This document shows, piece after piece, positions 46,528-57,730 of a stretch of 64,000 bases of DNA (the first letter of the stretch is position 1; each line of letters begins with the position of its first letter). The position numbers were made by a program, and so were the translations under genes. A model generated the notes under the pieces. It saw nothing but the letters and a program-made list of their open reading frames with translations. It did not search any database and was not told where the DNA came from. The stretch comes from Sesamum alatum (lineage: Eukaryota; Streptophyta; Magnoliopsida; Lamiales; Pedaliaceae). The DNA is taken from positions 3,844,001 to 3,908,000 of the forward strand of contig JACGWO010000003.1 of the NCBI GenBank assembly GCA_034509735.1. Direction: 5' to 3'.

Positions 46528-48260
46528 TGTTAGAATAGGTGACCAGAAAGCCAATAGGTTTTGGCGATTTGTAACCTATTATACAACTCGATGTGAATGT
46601 AATATTATTATGTGATGAATAAGATGAGTGTTTGTCACCAACGGTACCTTCTTTGTTGCGCTCATCTTACATTTGTTAAAAACGGTGTTTAACGTATATC
46701 GCAGCAAATCCCACAGACCATAGATAACAACTCGTGCAGTTGGGCCATCCATTGGATGGTCGTCATGAAACCTACTGATTAAGAGTTGGGTCTGAAACGT
46801 TCCAAGTCGAGGATCTCGAGACAGGGCATCGAGAGTCCTATTGAGACTTGCGTCAAGAGTCGTGTTCATTGGATGAGTGCCGTGTTTCATCGGCGACAGG
46901 CGTGGGACGCCTACACGATCTTGATGGGTTGGTCGACTGGGTCGAGCCGACTGGACTGACTCGCGGGGATCATCATATGGAAGCCTTGGAGGCTTGGTCG
47001 GTATGATTCCGATAGTAGGGGAGTAATCCTCAGACTTGAGGGATCATGGCAGTCGCGTGCACATGACGGCTGTATCTTGGATCTGGCAAGAGGTAATCAT
47101 TCTGTAAGATAATTATCATAAGCCTTGTCCAGTGCAGTCGGAATGTGTAGCGAGGACGGTGGATTCCAAGAAGAGGATCCGTCCCTGTCAGTATGTGATA
47201 GAGGTATCTCCTATGCGCTCAGAGACACGTTCATGCTGTTTAAAACTGTGGCCACAGTGGTTGGTCGAACAGGGAATGGTTTCCTGTGTCGACGCAATAA
47301 AGCATACGTGGTCTCGAGTATTAAGCATAGATGCCTAGTCAAGGATGGGAACCGACGCCCAATTTCATACCCTAGACTAAGGCCGGGAGACGGTAGACGG
47401 AAGGATCGTACCCGTACGGAATCGGCGCTTAAATATTCACGCAAATTCACCTAGTCTCTAGTGCCATGGACCGTTGCTAGACGGCCACCCATGGTAACGG
47501 GCCTTGTGGGACACGGGCCTAAGGCTAGCTGAGGGTGAACCTAAAGGGTCACACACAAATCACCGAGGAGGTTGAGAGATTGACTTGGAGTCAATCTCGA
47601 AGGATAAAATAAGTAATTGGATTACTTAAGGGAAAGTCCATTGGATGGACGGGCCGATATTGTATCGGGCTTTCGTTTAATCGGTATATTGGATTTTCGA
47701 TTAAATATGGAAAGTTGAGACGTTGGATCTTTTAATTGGATTAAAAGATCAACGGGAATAATTTAAATGAACATTAAATTTGGATTTAATGTTGGATTCG
47801 TCGTAATTGGATTACGATAAACCCGGTCTGTTAAATTATACCCGAGAGGAGAAATAATTCCTATTTTGGAATAGGAAGAAGTTGGACTTCTTCCCTTAAT
47901 TAAACATGGCCGACATGCTCCATTGGAGGAAGCAAAATCAGCCATGTTTCATGCTAGGTTGTATGTTGACTTATCTCTTTTGGAAAGAGACAAATCAACT
48001 CCAATCAAGCTCTTCCCTTTTGGTATGATTTGATCATACAATAAATTTTGGTAGGCTTGATTGAAGAATTGATGGTGATCTATTGGAATGAATCTAGACA
48101 TCCTTGGATGAACCTAGACACATTTCAATAATCACATTAATTATGTATATATATTCGAATATACAACACCAAGCATAAGTGATTCATTATTCATCTTTTT
48201 CTAGGAAAAAGAAAAGACAAAAAATCCTCTCCTCTCTCTCAACTCTCGGCCCTCTCTCCT
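46528..48260 (+). repeat. 5' LTR of element X, truncated
   Basis: M LTR from TGTTAGAATAGGTGACCAG to CCTCTCTCCT just downstream of the TATA-like TATATATAT (about 48144). About 0.4 kb of R/U5, the PBS and the first part of the leader are missing. The break joins straight onto GC-rich leader sequence at 48261. Confidence 0.9.
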
Positions 48261-49719
48261 GTGCGCGCGGCCGGCCGACCAGCACAACGACTGGGCCGTT
48301 TTGTGCCGCTTTTCGATTTGTTCCAGAAAATTTAATTTTCTGTATTTTCTGCATAATATTCTGAAAATATGTGAATTTTGCATTTTTGATTTTGGAATAA
48401 TTGGATTGTTCCTTGAATTAAATTTGCTTAATTAATTTGGGATTAATACATGCATTGGATGCATTGTTTAAAATGCCCATTAAATTTGAAATTTGAATTT
48501 TGCATATTATTTGTATATTTTATGATTTTGTTATGTTGGACATCACTTGGGTATTTGGAATATCCATTGGTTATTTATGCATGATTATTTGGAATAATTG
48601 TGTTATGTGAGTTGATGGAATCAACATGGGATGATCACAAGAGCCCTAGACCTTATGTATGGATGAATGTATGATCATTTATTTTCTGTTGGGTGGGGCC
48701 TGCGTGCCTCTTGTTTTTTGGGACTATCATATCCCGTATTTTTCAGCCTCATGATGTTAAGGCTTGTTTTCTTTATTACCGATGTATTACTTTCAGTTGT
48801 AATGAGAGTAGATAGGATTGGTGAGGTTTTACTTTTAACAAGCAATTGGAGTCAGAGACCCCAAGGAGAAGCATCAAGGCGTGAAACAAGAAGCACTTCA
48901 AGGCCCATTGGAATGACAATGGGTTTATTATTATTGTAATAATTTAGGACCACCCTAGACAGACCATAGACTCACTGCGGGCTCAGTGGGTCGCATAGGT
49001 TGGGCTTGTCATCATCCTAACACGGGTATGCTATGTCTTCTGCATGCGGCTTATTTATTTATCGCTTTAAATATTGGATATTTATGCATGCTAAAAAATA
49101 ATAATGTGATGAGGTCTCGGTCATACACAAACTCTCATTTGGTTGGACCAAATTAAATGTTAGGCCTAGAACGGACTTGGATCAAAATGGTATTTATGAT
49201 ATGTCCGAGCCTTCCATCCACAACAATGTGGTGAGGAAGCTACCACTACCAAGTGTGGTCTCACGAGTCGTGGCACACTTGAACTAGGGGAAAGCTGCAC
49301 CATTGTTGTGAACAAAAAGACTGCCCTCGCTATTTCCTTGTCTCACGAGTTGTGGGGGGCGACAGTTTGCGGCATGATTTGGTTGATGGGTCGGGCCTAA
49401 CACTAAGTAACATGGTTCGCTTGGAGTCCTCGGAACCATGCGAATAGGTGAGGCAAAATATCTTGGGAATCTCATTGGATGAGAATGATATTGGATATCT
49501 CCCACGAGGTCTTCTTCATGTGAATCGTAAAAGCGGGGCATGGAGATTACGCTTGTGGATCCCAAGCCCACTAGGAAATAGTTTCCGTTTCCGCTTGAGA
49601 GTGGCGGACTTTCGTATAAATAGTGGAGGGGTTAAAGACTAAAAGACCAAGTCTTCAACTTGAACAATAATATTACCATCATCTGCTAATTTCTGCTTTA
49701 CATTTTCATTAATGTAGAT
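48261..49719 (+). other. Untranslated leader of element X
   Basis: Begins with a 40-bp remnant of the GC block (GTGCGCGCGGCCGGCCGACC) and follows the same order as the leader of Q in reverse. No conserved frame. It ends at the gag start codon (49720). Y's leader (53891-55424) is a diverged relative: GATGATCACGAGCCCTAGACC, CCACTGCGGGCTCAGTGGATC and AGTCGTGGCAC occur in both. Confidence 0.82.
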
Positions 49720-50640
49720 ATGTCTAAGAACCCATTAACCATGATTCTCGAGACTAATAAATTCAATGGAGCGAACTATTCGGACTGGCTGAGAAACCTG
49801 ATGATTGTCCTCGATTTCGAGAACCAAGGCTACGTCTTGGACGAGCCGCCACCAAGCGACTTACGGAGGGGTCCACGCCTGAAGAACGTTTGACGTTCGA
49901 GAAATGGCAGGAGGACAACCGGAAAGTACGCAGTATCATACTGACTTCGATGTCTAACGACATCCAGAAGCAGTATGAGAGGCTGGACAACGTCTCCGCC
50001 ATAATGCTCCGCATGAACGAGGTTTATGCGGTTCCGGATAGGCATATTAGATATGCCGCCACAAAAGCATTCCTTGGCACCAAGCTCGCTGAAGGAGCGT
50101 CTGTACAAAGTCATGGGGTCAAGATGCTCTCCCTAGTGGAGAAACTCGAGGACCTTAAAGCTGGGCTTAATAATGACACGTACATTGACGTGATCCTCCA
50201 GTCGCTTCCTCCATCCTATGACCCGTTTGTTGTAAAATACAACATGAACGGACTTGAGAAGTCTATTCATGAGTTGATCAACATGCTGGTCCAATACGAG
50301 GCAACGACCCACAAGTCGGCGCCGACGGTATTGATAAGAGAGGCTTCGACCTCCAAGGCGAATGGCAAGAGGGCCGGACGCTGGAAGAGGAAGAAGGGCA
50401 AAGGGAAGACGGTTGAGGCCCCTGCTCGCGCTCCGGGCGTCCTGTTGCTCCGGTTGGACCGAGCAAAGGGAAAGGGAAGTCCTGTGGTTCTCAGCTGTCC
50501 AAGGCAAATGATGTCTGCATGCATTGCCAAGGGAAAGGGCATTGGAAGAGGGAGTGCCCACAACTCCTCTCCGACCAAGGTGTGTTTGTGGTTGAAGTTA
50601 ATATGATTATTAATTCTGCTTCATGGGTATTGGATACTGG
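49720..50640 (+). pseudogene. Element X gag (frameshifted)
   Basis: Copia capsid/nucleocapsid. It starts MSKNPLTMILETNKFNGANY and continues DWLRNL, but a base loss near 49855 throws the frame. It resumes at about 49890 (FEKWQEDNRKVRSIILTSM), reads through QKQYERLD and ILQSLPPSYDPFVVKYNMN, then shifts again near 50440 in the basic linker. The CCHC knuckle CMHCQGKGHWKREC is intact at 50516-50557 in the third frame. Family length is about 300 residues, so all of gag is present but cannot be translated as one piece. Confidence 0.88.
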
Positions 50641-51481
50641 GTGTGGTGCTCACATCTGCAATAATTTGCAAGCACTGCAAAGAAGCAGAAGGCTAACCAA
50701 GGATGAGATGATCCTGAGGCTAGGCGATGGCAAGGCCGTTGCTGCGGAGGCCGTAGGATCACTAGAGTTAGCCATTAGTAGTCATGTTAGGATTGTACTG
50801 AACGACTGTTTCTATGTACCTAGCATGATTAAAAATATTGTTTCCATCCCGGTCCTTGTTAAGGAGGGATATGAATTTACCATCAATAAAAATGATTTTT
50901 TCATTATCAAAGATGGTATTTCTCATCTGCTTGGTACATTAGTCAACGGTCTGTACATACTTCAACAGTCTAATTGGATTATGACTGCAGAACACAAACG
51001 AAAACGTGATGATCATAATAACGCACAGATATGGCATGCGAGGTTAGGTCATATCTCTAAAATAGGATAAGAAGGTTGGTGGACTCAAAGAGTCTAGAAA
51101 TAGACGATTTGGACAACCTACCGACCTGCGAATCCTGTCTAAAGGGAAAGATGACCAAGAAACCCTTTGTTGTTAAAAGTACGCTAGCCAGTGGTCTGTT
51201 GGATTTGATCCATACAGATGTCTGTGGTCTATTAAATACTTAGGCTAGAGGTGGGTACTCGTACTTCATAACCTTTACCGATGATCACTCACGGTATGGT
51301 TATGTTTACCTGATGAGGTACAAGTCTGAAGCCTTCAGAAGGTTTAAGGAATACAGACTTGAAGTAGAGAACCAGACCGGTCGAAAGATCAAAGCCCTTC
51401 GGTCGGACCGAGGTGGAGAGTATTTGAGTGGTGATTTTACTGATTATCTAAAAGAGAATGGGATTCTCTCTCAGTGGAACC
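50641..51481 (+). pseudogene. Element X protease and integrase N-part
   Basis: The protease active site DTGCGAHICNN (preceded by SASWVL) lies at 50634-50670, followed by the flap region, MIKNIVSIPVLV and the pre-integrase motif WHARLGHIS (51031-51060). One base is lost at about 51062, so the frame shifts into CESCLKGKM (zinc cysteines) and HTDVCGLLN. A TAG replaces a Gln codon at 51241. The integrase core runs to RSDRGGEYLSGD and breaks in SQWN at 51481, where element Y inserted. It resumes at 61468. Confidence 0.88.
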
Positions 51482-53372
51482 TGTTAGAATAGGTGACCAT
51501 GTAAGCCAATTTTGGCGGGTATATGTAACCTATGTCTAGACAATTATGGGTGTTTGATAAATCATTGATGAATAAAGAAGTGAATTTCATTTGGCATTAC
51601 TTTGTTTGTGTTCACTTTTCTATATCTGTTCACTACGCAAACAAAGCCCACGGACTGAGAATCAATTTCGGGGACTGGGACTACGCTTGGAGGTAGGTCC
51701 ATGGAATCAGTCTTCCCGAATCAGTCCGGAAATCTCCAAGTCAAGGAATCCCGAAAATGGGTACCGGGATTCCATTTGAGACTTGCACTAAGCACCTCCT
51801 GTCGTGTTTCATCGACGGGTGACGAGGGTCGTCTAAGCGTGTTAGTGGGTTAGCATGCGAGGACGCAGCTGACTGAGGTGACTCGCGGGAACCGTCTTAC
51901 GGAGGACCTTGAGTATGGTCAGCAAGGTATGACGTGTATTCCCGGTTCCAACGGTACAGGTCAAGTCCTTTGACTTGAGGAATTGCTGAGTTTACCTGTA
52001 CATCAGGGCTGTATCTTAGATATGGTGAGAGATTGCCAGAATTCTCTTTGGTAGTCATAAGCCATGTCTAGTGCAGTTCTGGTGTGCAAAGTGACAGTAG
52101 TTTCCAAGAAAGGATCTGTCTCCTGTCAATAGGTTTTTGGCAGTTGAGTCTCATGTATACTCTAGGTCTTGTCCCTAAAAACTGTGGCCACAGTGACTGA
52201 ACAGAAGGGAAGGATTCCCTTGCGGCGTTTAGTGAGGACAGACCGACACTTAGGTCCAAAATGGGTACTGCATTTTCCGTGCCCTAGACTCTAAGTGATG
52301 AGACCGAAGACAGAAGGACAAGTGTACTGTTAGAGCCTAAATGTTCATCCCTGAATATTTCACCTAGTCTCTAGTGCCATGGACCGTTGCTAGATGGCCA
52401 CCCATGGTAACGGAAGGATTCTAGGAATCCGACCAAGTCTAGCTGAAAGGTGAACCTAAAGAGTCACACACTATCCACACACATTTAGATATTTAATTAA
52501 GAATTAAATATTGGAGTGAAGGAATGATTAAATTGGATTTAATCGGGTCCTTTATTTTTCTTGGAGAAATAATTCCTTCTATTAGATATAAGGAATTAAA
52601 TTGATAAATTAGATTTATCAAAGGGATTTATTTAATGGGCTTAAATAATATTTATATTTATTTTAGCCTCTTGGAAATATTTAAATAGGTTTTAAATATT
52701 CCATTAAATTAAATTAAATCAACGGTTGAGATCAATGGGAGAGATGGATGGCTATGATTGTTTTTGACTAGGTCAAAACACTACTTTGACTAGGACTTTG
52801 ACTAGGTCAAAATCCTAGTCAAATTAGAGTTCTTAAAAGAAGGAGTTTAAAGAGGATTAAACTCCTCTTCTATATAAACCCCTAGCATCCTACAAGTTGA
52901 AGGATGATGAAACTCCAACACACACACTACAACACACACACACGGATCTCTCCCTCTCATCTCTCGTCCGCCTCTCTCTCTCCAAGAAAACACATTCCAC
53001 TAGTTCTCTTGTTCTTGGAACATTAGAACTTGATGAATCAATACCGTTAATTCATAACGTGTTGTTGATTCATCCACTCCAAAACATAAACCTGTTCGTT
53101 GCTAGCACGACGTGCAAGATACGTGGGTGGATCGTGTGTCACGATTTAGAGGGTCTCAAAGACGAAGATCTTGGTGCAAAACGGGGAACAACGCGTGTAG
53201 CCGTTGAAGACGAAAACGACAACGGGTAGGTCTCGTTTATGATTTTCGTCCCTTTTAATTTTCTACCCTATGGCCTCCATGATATGTTATATGTGATTTA
53301 TTCATGAGATACACCGAACACCCGGGAAATTTCAAAGGCACACCCTTTGAAATGTGTTTTAATTCAAAAGCA
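51482..53372 (+). repeat. 5' LTR of element Y, lacking its last 90 bp
   Basis: L LTR from TGTTAGAATAGGTGACC to AATTCAAAAGCA. TATATAAA at 52871-52878, the TTGAC array at 52763-52823. The 3' copy continues TGTTTAAATTCC... for about 90 bp to CCTTTCA, while here the sequence turns into GC-rich DNA, and no PBS is seen. Confidence 0.92.
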
Positions 53373-53890
53373 AGGGTAGCCTGCGCGCGCCCGCCCAGCC
53401 GGTCGCGAAGGGGCAGCGCGCAGCCAGGATGGCTGCGCGTGGGCGCGCGCGCAAGGGGGCGCCTCCAGCCGCGCGCGCGGGCAGACGAGGGTGTCTGCGC
53501 GCGCGCGCGCGCAAGGCTGTCGGGCGGAGAGCCCGCGCGCGGACGGCACCAGGCGCGCTGCCAGGCGCGCGCGCACGCAGACAGAGGCGTCTGCGCGCGC
53601 GCGCCCGGCGGGCGTGCCCAGTGCGCGTCTGCGCGCGCGCGCACTGCGCAGCGCAGGCACACGGCTGGCGACCAGCAGGCCGGCGCGCGCGAGGCAGAGG
53701 AGCCGGCGCGCGCGACGGCCTGCCGGAACACCAGGCCGCGCAGCGCGCTGCCGGCCAGGCGCGCGCGCACGCAGGCAAGGGGCCTGCGCGCGCGCGCCCG
53801 GCCAGGCAGTGCCTGCGCGCGCAGGGGCAGCAGGCCTGCGCGCACGGCCTGCCGGCTGCTGCCGGTGGCGGTGGCCGGCGGCTGCTGCAG
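53373..53890 (+). repeat. GC/CpG-rich leader block of element Y
   Basis: About 520 bp of extreme GC content with many GCGCGCGCGC runs and imperfect internal repeats such as GCGCGCGCACGCAG (near 53570 and 53765) and CTGCGCGCGCGCGC. Every reading frame gives Arg/Ala/Gly/Pro-rich peptides on both strands, so I do not call a gene. It ends abruptly at CTGCTGCAGCTAGGG, followed by a T run. Confidence 0.88.
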
Positions 53891-55424
53891 CTAGGGTTTT
53901 TTTTTTAAACCCTAGCATTATTATTTTTTTATTTATTATTTACTTTTCAGTTTTAATTTTGAATTAATTCTGAAAATTCGTTTTTTGGGTTCAATTTTGC
54001 CTAAATTCCTAAAGGCATTATTTTAGGAGTAAAATAAATTGGATTTGGAATCCCGGGGTTATTTTACTTAAAATAATGAGGAAAGGTTTTCCTAAAACGA
54101 AAAAAATATTATTACCAATATTTATGTTTTATTTTTCACACGTTGCGCACATGATCATTTATTTCTGTTTTGGATTATTATGATTGGAAATCATGATTAT
54201 TGGTATATTGTAATTATGTGATTGGATCATGTGATTATGTGTGTTGGATGGAAATGGATGATCACGAGCCCTAGACCGGATGTATGGTTTAAATTTTCTG
54301 TTGGGCCTGTGTGCCTCTTTAACTGCTTTCTCCTTCTCTCTTTCTAGTGCCTTGGAATAATAAGGCTTTCTACTTCCCTCCTTATGTACTCCCCCCGGGT
54401 TTTCGCTGGGGTTTCTACTTTTTAATATGTAATGAGAGTAGACTAGGAGTGAGGTTTCCATTTTTTGTAATTGGTGGAGAAGAAGGAAGGACCACATGGA
54501 GAGCCCAGACCGGAGGTCCCTTGGCGTTTTCCATGAAGTGAAGAAAGAGAAAAAGAGACCAAGGCCCATCAGCATGATGATTGGGTTACTATTATTGTAA
54601 TAGTATAGGACCAACCCTAGATTGACCATAGATCCACTGCGGGCTCAGTGGATCGCATAGGATTCGGGCTCGTGATCATCCAACAGGGGCGTGCTAGGCT
54701 TTAATTTTGCATGTGGTTATTATGATGGATGAATGGCTTTTATTTATCATATAACTGCTATGGATGGATTTTATTTATGCATTATGGATGAATGTATGGA
54801 TATATTATGAGATCTCGGTCATTCACTACTCTCACATTGGTTGGACCAATGTTGAAATATTAGACCCTAGATAAAGTGGACATGAACTCTAGGAGTTTGT
54901 CCATGCCTTCCAATCCATGGCACAGTGAGGAAGCTGTTTTAGGTCAATAGCGTGGTCTCACGAGTCGTGGCACGTTATTGTACTTAAAAGAAGCTGCATT
55001 GTGTCATGAACGAAAAATGGGCTGCTGTTACCTGTCTCACGAGTCGTAGGGGTACTAGTGGGTCCATGGCTCGGTCGATTGGGTCGGGTCTAACGCCCAA
55101 TTAGCATGATTCGCTTGGAGTCCTCGGGATCATGCAAAAGGGTGAGGCAATAATCTTGGGAATCTCGTGGAACGAGAATGGTATGGAATACCTCCCACAG
55201 GATCTTTTTCATGCGAATCGTAAAAGCGGGGTATGGGAAAAATCGCTGTGGATCCCAAGCCCACTAGGAAAGGATTTCCCGAAAATCACGTTTGAGAGTA
55301 CCGTGTTTTCGTATAAATAGTGGGAGGATTAAATGACTAAAGACCAAGCATTTAATTATTTCATCAAACCACCGTCTTTATTTTTCTGCTGATCGCGCGT
55401 TGTTTTCTAAATGTAGATTTTAAA
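53891..55424 (+). other. Untranslated leader of element Y
   Basis: AT-rich leader without a conserved frame, related to the leader of X and Q. It leads to the gag ATG at 55425. Its length of about 1.5 kb is unusual for small copia elements but fits the group with 2-kb LTRs. Confidence 0.8.
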
Positions 55425-56330
55425 ATGTCTAAGAACCCACTATCAACCATTCTTGAGACAAACAAATTCAATGGAACAAATTACAACGACTGGTTGCGCA
55501 ATCTCAGGATAGTCCTAGATTACGAGAACCAAGGCTACGTCATGGACGAGCCTCTCCCTAGGACCTTACCGGAAGGATCCACGCCAGAAGAACGTGAGAC
55601 GTTCGAGACTTGGCATAAGGATAACCGGAAGGTCCGTAGCATCATACTTGCTTCGATGACCAATGAGATTCAGAAGCAATATGAAAGGCTAGACGATGTC
55701 CCTTCCATTATGGCTCGCCTTAAGGATTGCTATGCAGTCCCGGACCGGCATACTAGGTATGTCGCGACCAAGGCGTTCTTTGGAACTAAAATGACAGAAG
55801 GATCCTCTGTACAAGAGCATGGGGTTAAAATGCTTACCCTAGTGGAAAAGCTCGAGGACCTAAAGGCAGGTCTCGATAATGAAACGTACATAGATGTGAT
55901 CCTTCAGTCACTCCCACCCTCCTTCGACCAATTTATCGTCAACTATAACATGAATACACTTGAGAAGGGCATTCATGAGTTGATCAATATGTTGGTGCAA
56001 TACGAGGCAACGACTAAGAAGTCCACGCCTTCGGTATTGTTTGGAGGTGCTTCAACTTCCAAGACGAAAGGCAAGGGTGCCGGACGTTGGAAAAAAGAAG
56101 AAGGGGAAGGGAAAAGCCGTCATAGCAGCTACGAACACTCAGAGTGTTCCCATTGCCAAAGAGGGGAAAGGCAAAGGAAAGGGAAAGGTTGTCTCCAAGC
56201 AACAGTCAAAGGCATATGACATATGTATCAACTGCCGTGAGAAAGGGCATTGGAAGAGAGAGTGCCCCAAACTCTTCTCAAACCAAGGTATATATGTGAT
56301 TGAGGTTAATATGGTCACTAATTCTGCCTC
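55425..56330 (+). pseudogene. Element Y gag (one frameshift)
   Basis: Copia capsid/nucleocapsid protein. MSKNPLSTILETNKFNGTNY opens the UBN2-type gag; DWLRNLRIVL, RSIILASMTNEIQKQYERLD, VKMLTLVEKLEDL and ILQSLPPSFDQFIVNYNMN follow over about 215 clean residues. In the basic linker the run GGAAAAAAGAAGAAGG (about 56087-56103) shifts the frame; the correct frame continues with a Lys/Gly-rich linker and the intact CCHC knuckle CINCREKGHWKREC (56224-56265). The single shift lies in a homopolymer and may be a sequencing error. Confidence 0.9.
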
Positions 56331-57730
56331 TTGGGTATTGGATACCGGCTGTGGAGCTCACATTTGCAATGATTTGCAGGTGCTGAAAAGAAGCAGAAAA
56401 CTAAGTAGCGGGGACATGATCCTGAAGCTCGAAATGGCAAGGCCATCTCGGCAGAAGCAGTAGGATCCGCCACTTTAGTAATTAGTGATACCATTAGCAT
56501 AGAATTAGAGCAGGTTTATTTTGTACCTAGTATGATTAAGAACACCATTTCCATTCCATTGTTGGACAATAGTGGTTATGAGTTCAGAATCAATAAAAAT
56601 TGCTTTTATTTGATGAGGTGTGGAATTGCTCATCTACTTGGTACATTGCACAACGGGCTCTATATCTTGCAACAAACGAATTTCGTTCTTAACGCTCAAC
56701 ACAAACGGAAATTAGATAATAACGGGAACGCACGTCTGTGGCACGCTAGGCTAGGTCACATATCCCAAGATAGGATGAAAAGGTTGGTAGACTCAAAGAA
56801 CCTAGAGGTTGGGGACTTGAGTGATCTACCAACTTGTGAGTCTTGTCTAAAAGGGAAAATGACCAAAAAGCCCTTTGTAGGACAAAGCAGGCTTGCCACA
56901 GGTCTGTTGGACTTGGTCCATACAGACGTATGTGGACCACTAAGGACGCAGGCCCGAGGTGGGTTCTCCTACTTCATAACCTTCACCGATGATCATTCAC
57001 AGTACGGTTATGTTTACCTGATGAGGTACAAGTCTGAAGCTCTTGAGAGGTTTAAAGAATTCAGGCTTGAAGTGGAGAACCAGACCAACTGCAAAATTAA
57101 AGTCCTACGGTCAGACCGAGGCGGTGAATACCTTAGTGCCGAATTCCTAGATTATCTAAAAGAAAATGGTATAATATCGGAATGGACACCTCCCGGAACA
57201 CCACAGGTAAATGGCGTCTCTGAAAGGAGGAACCGAACCCTGTTGGACATGGTTCGGTCCATGATGAGTTTTACCAAATTGCCCTTATCGTTTTGGGGTT
57301 ATGCATTAGAAACGGCAGCCAAGTTGTTGAATTTGGTGCCTACCAGTGCATTGACCCAAACGCTATATGAGATATGGCACGGCAAGCCTGCGTCCTACAA
57401 CTACTTGAAAGTGTGGGGTAGCCCCGCATACGTCAAGAGGTTAGTGGGAGATAAGCTAGAATCCAGGTCTAGCCTATGCAGGTTCGTTGGATACCCTAAA
57501 GAAACTGCGGGTTATTACTTTTATGACCCTTTGGAACAAAAGGTATTTGTTTCAAGGAATGCAGTATTCTTGGAGCAAGGCTTCCCAGAGGATATCCAAC
57601 CTGATGAGCTGATCCTTGAGGAATCAAGTGATGGAACTCAGCCATCAGAAATAGCCGCGGAAACCTCACCAAGAGGATTCAGGATTAATGAACGGAGGAC
57701 TGACCAACCTAGAGAAGTCCAAACATGCTA
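56331..57730 (+). pseudogene. Element Y protease and integrase
   Basis: The protease active site DTGCGAHICN is at 56341. One base seems lost near 56437 (CTCGAAATGG), which ends that frame at 56463; the next frame opens before 56532. From 56532 a 399-residue frame reads cleanly: pre-integrase zinc finger H71/H76 and C102/C105, integrase catalytic D132 (HTDVCGP), D195 (RSDRGGEY) and E231 (NGVSERRN), a D-X62-D-X35-E spacing typical of active integrases. The C-terminal linker follows (KVWGSPAYVKRLVGDKL). It closes with a stop at 57729 after a frame change near 57690. Confidence 0.9.

Noticed and set aside
53255..53967. Six long overlapping frames around the Y GC block
   Set aside because: Same reason: no domain, no preferred frame, and the sequence belongs to a retrotransposon leader.
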